Assembly: GCA_016215025.1 (NCBI GenBank)
Contig: JACRMI010000028.1
Span: 1-64,000 of the forward strand
From: Chloroflexota bacterium
GTDB lineage: Bacteria; Chloroflexota; Anaerolineae; UBA4142
Length of the DNA stretch: 64,000 nucleotides
Reading direction: 5' to 3'
The notes below the pieces were generated by a model. The model ran no database searches. It had not been told where the DNA came from and saw nothing but the letters and a program-made list of their open reading frames with translations. Shown here in pieces: positions 17,808-25,071 of this stretch. Position numbers and translations under genes: made by a program. Positions within the stretch are counted from its first letter, which is position 1, and every line of letters starts with the position of its first letter.

Positions 17808-18508
17808 GGCGACACACTTTCACGCGGCGTGAATTCCGGTTTGAACAAATGAAACGTATGCTTGCCCAATCGCGGAACCAAACACTCGAATTCATTCGGG
17901 TCGGCTTGAATGTCATTCTCCTGGAAAAGTGAATTCAACGCTTGTACATCCGCTGGTTCGAGCGGTCGCACGCGAATATTGTTGCCGATGCTCGCGACTG
18001 CGCCGCGGCGATAGATGATCATGCCGCCGTACATCGATTCGCCGGTGCGCTCGCCCACTCGGCCGAGCAACACGACCCGTCCGCCTAGCATTTGCTGCCC
18101 GGTCAACATTCCGACATTGCCGCAAACGATCACCGCCCCGCCTTTGAGTCCATAGCCCACGCGACTCCCCGCCGATCCGCGCACGATCACCGTGCCGCCA
18201 ATCATCGACGGCGCGAGATTGCTGCCCGCGTTGTTCTGCACAATCAGTTTTCCGCCAAGCATATTATCGGCGGCGTACCAACCGACGTTGCCTGTGACCA
18301 ACAGGCGCGGACCGTTCATAAAACCACCGCAGTAAAAACCTGCGCTCCCTTGGACTTGAATCTCCAATTCACCGCTCACATTCACTGCGATATTGTGTCG
18401 CGCGTGTGTGTTGCAGAGAACCACCTTGTTGCCGTTGCCAGTGAGTGCTTGCAATCGCGCGTTCAATTCGCGCTCGCCGATCTTTTCGAGGTCTAGCTCT
18501 TCGACCAT
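17804..18508 (-). CDS. Glutamate-synthase GXGXG-domain subunit
   Basis: A 234-residue right-handed beta-helix built of G-x-G-x-x-x-G turns (GFYCGGFMNG, GNVGWYAADNMLGGKL, GSAGSRVGYGLKGGAV, GNVGMLTGQQMLGGRV). It corresponds to the C-terminal structural domain of GltB, here a separate gene as in MgsB/GlxC. It is a scaffold domain without catalysis. Its start overlaps the end of the amidotransferase gene by 16 nt and its stop overlaps the FMN gene by 4 nt, so the three genes are made as a unit. Confidence 0.9.
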   Translation of the reverse strand: MVEELDLEKIGERELNARLQALTGNGNKVVLCNTHARHNIAVNVSGELEIQVQGSAGFYCGGFMNGPRLLVTGNVGWYAADNMLGGKLIVQNNAGSNLAPSMIGGTVIVRGSAGSRVGYGLKGGAVIVCGNVGMLTGQQMLGGRVVLLGRVGERTGESMYGGMIIYRRGAVASIGNNIRVRPLEPADVQALNSLFQENDIQADPNEFECLVPRLGKHTFHLFKPEFTPRESVSP

Positions 18509-19401
18509 ACCCGCACCTCCCCTGGTGTCAATTCGGACGCAAAGATATCAGGATCGACCGCTTCAAACGAAACTTGCTCTGAGCCAAGCAGCAACAAATC
18601 GTCATTTTGATAGTACAGCACCGGCTTGATGCCGAGGCGATCACGCACCGCACCAATCTCCGATCCAGTCGCGACCAGACAACTGAACACGCCATCGAAA
18701 TCGTCGAGCGTCGAGCGCAGGGCTTGCTCCAACGTTCGCCCCTCGCGTTTGATTTTGTACGCGAGATAGTGCGCGATGATCTCCGAATCATTAAAGGTCT
18801 TGCATTGAATGCCCTTGCCTTGCATTCGACGGCGCAGCGTAAAGTAATTCGTGAGTTGTCCGTTGTGAACGACCGTGAGTTCCGGATAAAGCTCGGAGGC
18901 AAAAGGATGAGCAAAATTGATGTTGTCGATGCTTTCAGTTGCCAGGCGGGTATGCCCAATCGCGTGACGCGCTTTGAGATCGCGCAGATGAGCGAACTCG
19001 TTCAAGTATTCCGCCGTGCCAACATCCTTCATAATGTCCATGCGATCACTCATGCTATGAACACACAACGATGGCTCGGCGTTGATATGGCGGTACAGCC
19101 GGTCGAGGTCTGGCTTGTCGGCTTGGAGCGTGAGGCGTGCCATCGTGTACGGCGAGTTGGTCCGCTGTAAATCGCATTCCCCCAACTCGGCGTGTTCGCT
19201 GACAATGCGTCGCAACAGCGGCAAGTCTTCATTCGGATGCCGCAGCGACACACGTGCGACGACATGATCGCGCGGATGATCAAGATAGAGCGCGGTGCCC
19301 GTCGCATCGCAACCGCGATGCCGAATTTCGTACAGCATTCGGTACATCGCATCGCCTACGTTATTCTCATGCTTGACCATGATCCCAGCAATACCGCACA
19401 T
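18493..19401 (-). CDS. Class II glutamine amidotransferase subunit
   Basis: A 302-residue Ntn-type amidotransferase (MgsA/GlxB type). Cys2 directly after the initiator Met (MCGIAGIM) is the nucleophile. HTRLATES, HNGQLTNY and FNDSEII are the substrate-loop motifs. In glutamate synthase this domain releases ammonia from glutamine; in the N-methylglutamate version it acts on gamma-glutamylmethylamide. It is the first of the three overlapping genes of the synthase. Which amide is used cannot be read from sequence. Confidence 0.9.
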   Translation of the reverse strand: MCGIAGIMVKHENNVGDAMYRMLYEIRHRGCDATGTALYLDHPRDHVVARVSLRHPNEDLPLLRRIVSEHAELGECDLQRTNSPYTMARLTLQADKPDLDRLYRHINAEPSLCVHSMSDRMDIMKDVGTAEYLNEFAHLRDLKARHAIGHTRLATESIDNINFAHPFASELYPELTVVHNGQLTNYFTLRRRMQGKGIQCKTFNDSEIIAHYLAYKIKREGRTLEQALRSTLDDFDGVFSCLVATGSEIGAVRDRLGIKPVLYYQNDDLLLLGSEQVSFEAVDPDIFASELTPGEVRVWSKS

Positions 19402-19414
19402 AATTTCTCCTCAA

Positions 19415-19463
19415 GACCTTCCAGGTCACCTTGGCTCTGCAAGGAGCCGTGACCTGGAAGGAC
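19415..19463. repeat. Palindromic repeat in operon gap
   Basis: GACCTTCCAGGTCAC (19415-19429) and GTGACCTGGAAGGAC (19449-19463) pair at 14 of 15 positions. The hairpin lies between the permease stop and the amidotransferase start. Confidence 0.7.
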
Positions 19464-19472
19464 TAAAACTCT

Positions 19473-21017
19473 CTAGTTCGTCGGCGCGTTCGGATCGTAA
19501 TTGAACCGCATGTCGACCGGCTCGGCGACATCCAACGTACTCAAGTCGCGTCCGATCTGAGCGACGACGCCGGGCTTGGTCGATTTCAAAAAGACGATGT
19601 ACAATAGACCCAGGACGATCCATGCCAGGGCGACGTACGGCATTGTCTGCATGAGTGGATCGGGCGCGGGCTGAAGCGAACCGTAGAGTGCTGCGCCTGC
19701 GCCGATGATCGCGACGATTGGGATAACCAAGTGCTTGAGAATTGAGTACTCATTTTTCAATTCGCGGCGGAACCACACAATCGCAGCCAACGAAACGAAC
19801 GTGTAGATCACTTCGATGGTAATGGCGCCAATGCCCGCCAGAAATCCGAATTCGGTATCTGAACCGGAAGTAGCTCCCGTCGGCAAGACAGCCGCAAAAA
19901 CTATCGCGACAATTGCGGCAAGCACGAGGACTGCGCCATTGGCAATGTAGGGCGTCTTGTAAGTCGTATGGGTACGACCAAGCGCACGGGGCAGCGCACC
20001 ATCGCGCGCAATGGCGAAAGCGACACGTGCCGATGTGGTCAGACAACCCAACGCAACTGCAAACCCATCGACAATCGCTGCGAGAAAGACAAGCGCGACG
20101 AGCCAATCGCCGCCATAAATGCCGGCGATGCTGAAGAGTGCGGGCTTGGTCGGGTCTGCCCAGTCTTTCGTGTCGTTCACGCCAAAGCCGATTGAATAAG
20201 CGTACGTCACTATGGTGTAGATCAGCACGGCCGCCGCAACCGTGCCGACAATCGCAATCGGCATCGAGCGTTTGGGATCTTGGGTTTCTTCCGCAAGCAC
20301 GGCCGAGGATTCAAAGCCAGTGTACATGAGAATGGCGAAGATCATTCCGTACGTAAGACCTTGAAGACCGCCAGCGGCATCGAGCGAGAATGGCACGGCG
20401 CTGTGTCCTGCGGCGCCGCCGCGAATGATGACGTAGAGCGCGAGCAGGACCACCAAGGCAAGCGAAATGAATACGAGCCATAACTGAGTACGAGTCGAGA
20501 TGCGCACGTCAAAGTACGTAAGAAGGAATAGAGCAATGCACTCGACCACGACCAAGGCGATCCACAAGTACGGGACCGGCTCGGCGAGAAAGCCAGCCAT
20601 GGCAAGAAATTGTGTGATCCATCCCGCCACTCCACCAATAATTGCAATCGTGAGCAAGAGCGTCGCGAACAAATAGATCCAGCCACCCATGAAACCAATT
20701 TCTGGCCCGAACGCCTTGGCCGCATAATTGTAGATCGCTCCGGCGGCATGAACGCGACTCGCAAATTGTGAAACGACGTAACCGAGCGCGACCATGGTCA
20801 AGCCGCCGAGAAACACGGCGAGCGGCGTCGCTGCGCCTGCCGCAATGGCAACGTACCCGGTCAAGAATGCCATGCTCATCACCGGACCCAGGAACGCCAA
20901 CGATTGCGAGATAACGTCCCAGGTGTTGAGAGCATTTTTCTTCAGTTGAGTGTGCGTCTCAACTGCAGTGCCCACTGCTTGTTTCCCCACTGCTTGAGGA
21001 ATGCTTTCGACTGACAT
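19473..21017 (-). CDS. APC-family amino acid/amine permease
   Basis: A 514-residue polytopic membrane protein with about 12 hydrophobic segments and the amino acid-polyamine-organocation family pattern. Near the N terminus, DVISQSLAFLGPVMSMAFL is the first helix with the usual break, and GFESSAVLAEETQDPKRSMP is the conserved loop after helix 6. AGGAGG just before the ATG at 21017 fixes the start; a longer frame begins at 21035. It sits between the ligase and the synthase of the operon, so it most likely imports the amine or amino compound that the pathway consumes. Substrate unknown. Confidence 0.88.
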   Translation of the reverse strand: MSVESIPQAVGKQAVGTAVETHTQLKKNALNTWDVISQSLAFLGPVMSMAFLTGYVAIAAGAATPLAVFLGGLTMVALGYVVSQFASRVHAAGAIYNYAAKAFGPEIGFMGGWIYLFATLLLTIAIIGGVAGWITQFLAMAGFLAEPVPYLWIALVVVECIALFLLTYFDVRISTRTQLWLVFISLALVVLLALYVIIRGGAAGHSAVPFSLDAAGGLQGLTYGMIFAILMYTGFESSAVLAEETQDPKRSMPIAIVGTVAAAVLIYTIVTYAYSIGFGVNDTKDWADPTKPALFSIAGIYGGDWLVALVFLAAIVDGFAVALGCLTTSARVAFAIARDGALPRALGRTHTTYKTPYIANGAVLVLAAIVAIVFAAVLPTGATSGSDTEFGFLAGIGAITIEVIYTFVSLAAIVWFRRELKNEYSILKHLVIPIVAIIGAGAALYGSLQPAPDPLMQTMPYVALAWIVLGLLYIVFLKSTKPGVVAQIGRDLSTLDVAEPVDMRFNYDPNAPTN

Positions 21018-21048
21018 AGTCCCTCCTTTGGACAAAATTCCAAACTCT

Positions 21049-21080
21049 AGAAACCAGGTTTTTCAAAAAACCTGGTTTCT
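21049..21080. repeat. 15-bp perfect inverted repeat
   Basis: AGAAACCAGGTTTTT (21049-21063) and AAAAACCTGGTTTCT (21066-21080) are exact reverse complements with a 2-nt loop, in the ligase/permease gap. The same design with different inner bases occurs at 61916-61979. Confidence 0.75.
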
Positions 21081-21083
21081 GGT

Positions 21084-22442
21084 TTATAGATGGAACGCGT
21101 ACTCGTTGAATTCCCAGTCGGTCACGTGTGCGCGGAAACGTTGCGACTCGAGCCGCTTGACCGCACAGAATGCTTTGACAAAGTCCGATCCCATTGCTTC
21201 ACAGATGACCGCATCCTCTTCGAGTGCAGTAACCGCTTCGTGCAAATATTGTGGAATGATCGGAGTATCTGAGCTAGCAGTCGAGTAAGCATCGCCAGAA
21301 AATGGCACGCCGGGATTGAGATGATTTTCAATTCCATCGAGACCGGCGGTGAGCGCAGCGGCGAACACAAGGTAGGGATTGGCAACCCCGTCCGCGGTGC
21401 GATTTTCGACCCGCGTGCCGCCTTTGCGTTCAGGAGGGATGCGGATGTAGCAGGTGCGATTATCGAATCCCCAGACGACAAAGTACGGTGCGAATGCGCC
21501 GGGCACAAAGCGCTTGTACGAATTGACGGTCGGCGCTAACACCGCCGTGATGGCGCGCGCATGTGCGATCTGTCCGCCGATAAAACCGCACGCTAAATCC
21601 GAAAGTTGACCGTCGCCGCGTGGATCGTAAAACAGGTTTTCGCGCGTCTCGGGATGGGCGATACTCATGTGTGTGTGATAGCCGCTGCCGCCCAGATCGG
21701 TGCGCGGTTTTGCCATGAACGTCGCCATCAATCCATTCTGCCACGCGATTTCCTTGACAGCTTGCTTGTAGAAAAACGTGCGATCCGCCATATTCAACGC
21801 TTCGCCATGATCGAGATTGATTTCGAACTGACCGGGGAAAAATTCGTGACTGACCGCAAGCGCGCGGTGTCCCATCTCTTCGACCGCGTCGCAAATCTTG
21901 CGTGTGATGCCGTCGGGATCGATAGTTGCATTCCACGTGTAGACCATGCTGGGCCTTTGGGCGTAAGTGCGCCATGTACCGTTATCGCACTTGAGCAAAT
22001 AAAATTCTAATTCGCTGCCGACAATCGGCATGAGGTGGTGTTGGGCGTATTGATCGAGCACGCGCTTTAAAATATTGCGCGGCGCAAGCGGAATCGGTTT
22101 GCCCTCGTAGTACAAATCGGCGATGACGGCGGCGGTGTGCGGCTCCCACGGCAAGACGGTGAACGTGCTGAGATCAGGAATCGCGGTCATATCGGGAAAG
22201 CCCACTTCTTCGGCGGTACCGGTTCCTGCAGCGCCATTGCCGGCTAGATCGAGTGAGAACGTAGGCAGAGCAAATTGAATGCCGTGTTCGAGCACATGGG
22301 GAAATTGGCGCGCGGGAACGGCCTTTGTGCGCGCCACACCATAAAAATCGGGGAACTGGACCTTGATCGTGCGAATATGCGCTGAATCGATTTGGCGGAG
22401 GATGGCTTCTTGATTGCTGTCTGTCTGAGACTTGATCGTCAT
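21084..22442 (-). CDS. Glutamine-synthetase-family ligase (gamma-glutamylamide synthetase candidate)
   Basis: A 452-residue member of the GlnA superfamily with the catalytic elements in place: GSELEFYLL (residues 142-150), HEFFPGQFEINLDHGE (199-214), GGSGYHTHMS (251-260), NSYKRFVPG (307-315) and GTRVENRTADGVANPYL (342-358). The ATP-dependent reaction joins an amine to the gamma-carboxyl of glutamate. Placed at the head of an operon with a permease and a three-part glutamate-synthase-like enzyme, it fits GmaS (gamma-glutamylmethylamide synthetase) or another gamma-glutamylamine synthetase better than the housekeeping enzyme. That choice is from context. Start at 22442 (MTIKSQTD) is set by AGAGGAAG a few bases before the ATG; the upstream extension to 22565 looks noncoding. 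Confidence 0.85.
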   Translation of the reverse strand: MTIKSQTDSNQEAILRQIDSAHIRTIKVQFPDFYGVARTKAVPARQFPHVLEHGIQFALPTFSLDLAGNGAAGTGTAEEVGFPDMTAIPDLSTFTVLPWEPHTAAVIADLYYEGKPIPLAPRNILKRVLDQYAQHHLMPIVGSELEFYLLKCDNGTWRTYAQRPSMVYTWNATIDPDGITRKICDAVEEMGHRALAVSHEFFPGQFEINLDHGEALNMADRTFFYKQAVKEIAWQNGLMATFMAKPRTDLGGSGYHTHMSIAHPETRENLFYDPRGDGQLSDLACGFIGGQIAHARAITAVLAPTVNSYKRFVPGAFAPYFVVWGFDNRTCYIRIPPERKGGTRVENRTADGVANPYLVFAAALTAGLDGIENHLNPGVPFSGDAYSTASSDTPIIPQYLHEAVTALEEDAVICEAMGSDFVKAFCAVKRLESQRFRAHVTDWEFNEYAFHL

Positions 22443-22474
22443 CGCTTGTCTTCCTCTCTTTTGCTCTGTTTGAA

Positions 22475-22505
22475 ATATCACAAGCGCGGATGCGCTGCGT
22501 GTCAA
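22475..22505 (-). promoter_or_regulatory. Possible promoter of the amine/aldehyde operon
   Basis: Minus-strand TTGACA (22505-22500) is followed by TGATAT (22480-22475) with a long 19-bp spacer, about 30 bp before the ligase start. The -35 is perfect but the spacing and -10 are poor, so an activator may be needed. Confidence 0.35.
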
Positions 22506-22951
22506 CCGCAGATATTTTACAAGATGCATCTCCCAAATTTCTCCCTTTGCCATGACACGACACACCGCCCTGTCCTAGACAAATCCCCCCTGTGCCTCTG
22601 TCCGTCCCGGATTGGACTCTCATGTAGGGCAAGATACACTCCCAAGACAATTTGTGACCGCTCGAGTCCAGTCACATCCTCAACATCAACTCGGGCGAAA
22701 AGCTTGGTTCTTACTTGTGTATCGACTGTCATCCATCTCGGAGTAATATTCTGAACATTAACAATTATTTGATGAAGTTTTATGATTTTCTAACTTGCAC
22801 GATGTATCAATCCCTATAATGATTTTGCTCTTATAAAATTAGAGACAATCATAGACACGGTCGCTCGTTCGTGCTACAGAATCAAAGGCGCACCTAGCTC
22901 ATGTTGAATCCACACACAACCAATTCAACTGCGCGACCTGGTAGCCAGCTT

Positions 22952-22990
22952 ATGAGGCAGGATGAGATACGTCTGCCTCATTCTGTTTTC
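22952..22990 (+). terminator. Stem-loop with U-rich tail in plus-strand leader
   Basis: ATGAGGCAG (22952-22960) pairs exactly with CTGCCTCAT (22973-22981) and is followed by TCTGTTTT. It could end transcripts starting near 22827 before they reach the membrane protein and response regulator genes. Confidence 0.5.
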
Positions 22991-23102
22991 ACCCTCTTTA
23001 GGATCTTTCCGAAAAATACCGCTGCATAGCCCCTGACCGGCGAGACGCGGCGCTACTTTTCACACAACATGCAATACCATTGTGACCGGTTTTGTCATCG
23101 CG

Positions 23103-23118
23103 TGACATCGCGATGTCA
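23103..23118. promoter_or_regulatory. 16-bp perfect palindrome, candidate operator
   Basis: TGACATCGCGATGTCA is its own reverse complement. It ends 19 bases before the ATG of the small membrane protein, where a bound protein would block initiation or translation entry. Confidence 0.5.
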
Positions 23119-23137
23119 AGATTTAGCGAGATCAAGT

Positions 23138-23428
23138 ATGGACCTTTTACAAATCACTGCCTTCTTACTTGACATTCTCTTGGTCTTTGCCGCCATTGTG
23201 GCTTTTCAGACCCGCCCCCGAATCGGCGGTGAATTGGCCAAGGGCTTGAGCATTCTCTTGATCGGGGTCGTGATTCTTGGGTTCGCGCACTTTATCGAAA
23301 GTGTCCTGTTCGCCTTTCTCGACGTAGACCTCGAAATCAACGAAGTAATCCATCGCTTGCTGGTTGGGTTCGGATTTCTTTGGGTGATTTTTGGCTTTGT
23401 CACCATGAATCGCGCCTTTCGCGAGTAA
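23138..23428 (+). CDS. Small three-helix membrane protein
   Basis: A 96-residue hydrophobic protein with three predicted membrane segments: around residues 3-22 (ITAFLLDILLVFAAIVAF), 33-58 (KGLSILLIGVVILGFAHFIESVLFAF) and 70-90 (LLVGFGFLWVIFGFVTM). The start chosen is MDLLQITAF; the frame upstream to 23069 is not membrane-like. No recognised family. It precedes the response regulator by 44 bp on the same strand and could be its signal-input partner, since no histidine kinase is encoded nearby. That role is a guess from position. Confidence 0.65.
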   Translation: MDLLQITAFLLDILLVFAAIVAFQTRPRIGGELAKGLSILLIGVVILGFAHFIESVLFAFLDVDLEINEVIHRLLVGFGFLWVIFGFVTMNRAFRE

Positions 23429-23472
23429 TACAGCTGAATCACGGATTTCTTCGTGCTAGATAGCATCCATCA

Positions 23473-24459
23473 ATGGAAGATGTTGCATATTCCAAGGTTC
23501 TCACGGCAATCGTTCAACGATTTGTTCGCCTAGTGGGCGTCCCTGCCGCCTTGAATATCGCACGGCGAGTGCCAAACCTAAAGGTAGATAGCGATGGCAA
23601 TGTCGTCGATTACGATCGCGCCAATCCTTTGGCTACCGTCGTGCTATTGATCGATCAATACGGAACTGTGTTTGGCGATGTTGCCGATACCCTTGCTCAA
23701 CAAGCTACCCAATCGCTGCGACCATTGCCCCTGCGCGCTCCGCTACCCCCAAAGACCGATGGCGCTGCATCGTCCCGACCAATTACGCTCCTCATTGTGG
23801 ACGATCATATTCTGTTCCGCGAAGGTCTGGCAAGTTTGCTCTCCTCTCAGCCGGATTTTCAGATTGTAGGCCAGAGCGCAACTCTCGAAGATGCGGTCAG
23901 TCTGAGCTGCGCTCTTAGGCCGAACGTGCTTTTGTTGGATTTTGATTTACCTGCCGACGATGGCGCAGACGCGACGCGCGCGATCCTGGACGAATCCCCC
24001 GAAACGCAAATCGTGTTCCTCGGCGTCCACGAAGACACCAATCGGCTGTTTCAAGCCATTCAAGCCGGCGCCGTTGGATTTTTGTACAAGACCGTGCGCT
24101 CCGCCGAATTGTTTGGCACGGTCCGCGGGGTCACGCGTGGCGAAGCCGGAATCTCGCGCACGATTGCCCGCCGCCTCCTGCAAGAATTTTCCCAGTCACC
24201 AGTCCTAGCTTACGACAACCTAACCTCTGACGATTCCAAGCAACTTACTGCGCGTGAGATCGAAATCCTCCGCGAATTGGCACGCGGAGCCAGCAACCGC
24301 GAAATCGCCAAACGGCTGGTGATCAGCGAGAATACCGTCAAGAATCATGTACGGAATGTGCTTGTCAAACTGCACTTGCATAGCCGACGTGATGTTGCGG
24401 GCTATGTTCGTCGCAACGGTATCCAACCCTGGCGTTCCTCCAAACGCTCCGCCAATTAA
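23473..24459 (+). CDS. NarL/FixJ-type response regulator with N-terminal extension
   Basis: A 328-residue protein. Residues ~100-220 are a receiver domain: LLIVDDH holds the acidic pair, LLLDFDLP the phospho-acceptor Asp, and FLYKTV the conserved Lys. Residues ~258-315 are a LuxR/NarL helix-turn-helix (LTAREIEILRELARG, then SENTVKNHVRNVLVKLHLHS). An unusual ~95-residue N-terminal region (MEDVAYSKVLTAIVQRFVRLVG; RRVPNLKVDSDGNVVDYDR) precedes the receiver and resembles small helical domains seen near bacterial kinases. No cognate histidine kinase lies in the window. The divergent amine operon and the downstream secreted protein genes are both possible targets. Confidence 0.87.
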   Translation: MEDVAYSKVLTAIVQRFVRLVGVPAALNIARRVPNLKVDSDGNVVDYDRANPLATVVLLIDQYGTVFGDVADTLAQQATQSLRPLPLRAPLPPKTDGAASSRPITLLIVDDHILFREGLASLLSSQPDFQIVGQSATLEDAVSLSCALRPNVLLLDFDLPADDGADATRAILDESPETQIVFLGVHEDTNRLFQAIQAGAVGFLYKTVRSAELFGTVRGVTRGEAGISRTIARRLLQEFSQSPVLAYDNLTSDDSKQLTAREIEILRELARGASNREIAKRLVISENTVKNHVRNVLVKLHLHSRRDVAGYVRRNGIQPWRSSKRSAN

Positions 24460-25071
24460 CCTCCCAACTTGATTCCGGCGCATCCATTGGCTCATCCGAA
24501 AATCCAGTCCTCATCCAGTTCCTGGGTCACGGGCCTGCTGAATCTATCCGGTCGCTCGAGTTATAAAATTGTCCCAGGCGCCGAGCGGTCGCCCCGTAAC
24601 ATTTCTTCAAGACCTTAGGTACTTTTCCACTAGAAAATAAAATAGTCCTCTTCTAGTTCCTGGAACTAGTCCATTAACTATAGACACAACGACTAAAACA
24701 AAATATATTTTTATATAAATCGCTCTCGCATGCAGACCAGCTTTGCAGCCAGAGAGTATTTGTTTTCCTCTGTGCCTTTGCACAAATTGCCCCACCCAAA
24801 TCTGAGAGGTGTGCAGTGGCAGTATTCACTCTGCTCGTCGTTTACACAATCTTTATCGGACTGACTCTGATGATTACCCTCTGTGCTATTGGATTTGTCC
24901 AAGGCAACAAAAGCTAGCCCATCGGATAAAGAAAAATCTAAACCACTTACGCACGCAAGAAATTATCTAGCCGTCTGTCATAGAAAGTGTCGAGCGATTC
25001 TCTCCGACCGGCAGCTAGTGGGGGGACTTGCCTGCGTACAGAAAACATTTCACCAAAGAGGAGGAGGAGAC
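24460..25071. other. Intergenic/5' leader region upstream of giant secreted protein
   Basis: No gene supported. It contains a 17-nt palindrome at 24653-24669, an A/T-rich stretch at 24680-24720 and, just before the coding start, the strong AGGAGGAGGAGA binding site. CTAGC (near 24977) and GCTAG (near 25014) could close a leader stem. The frame reading into the giant gene from 24883 has no signal-like or family-like sequence. Confidence 0.5.
24653..24669. promoter_or_regulatory. Palindrome CTAGTTCC-T-GGAACTAG
   Basis: Perfect 8+1+8 palindrome in the A/T-rich region upstream of the giant secreted protein gene. Size and symmetry suit a dimeric repressor or activator site. Confidence 0.35.

Larger units (their letters stand above)
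22443..23137. other. Divergent control region between two operons
   Basis: No gene. It contains the possible minus-strand promoter above, an A/T-rich stretch at 22740-22860 with a plus-strand TATAAT at 22815-22820 that lacks a good -35, a hairpin with a U-tract at 22952-22990 and a 16-bp palindrome at 23103-23118. GTTGAAT/ATTCAAC arms near 22900-22930 suggest that the plus-strand leader is folded. Confidence 0.5.

Noticed and set aside
22653-22676. TGTGAC/GTCACA inverted repeat as an operator of the amine operon
   Set aside because: Six-bp arms with a 12-bp gap occur often by chance and it is ~150 bp upstream of the possible promoter.
24930-25060. ACGCACGCAAGAAA in the giant gene leader, reminiscent of the GEMM c-di-GMP riboswitch
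   Set aside because: The GGGCAAACC and CCGGGTTACC blocks and the expected two-stem layout are missing.
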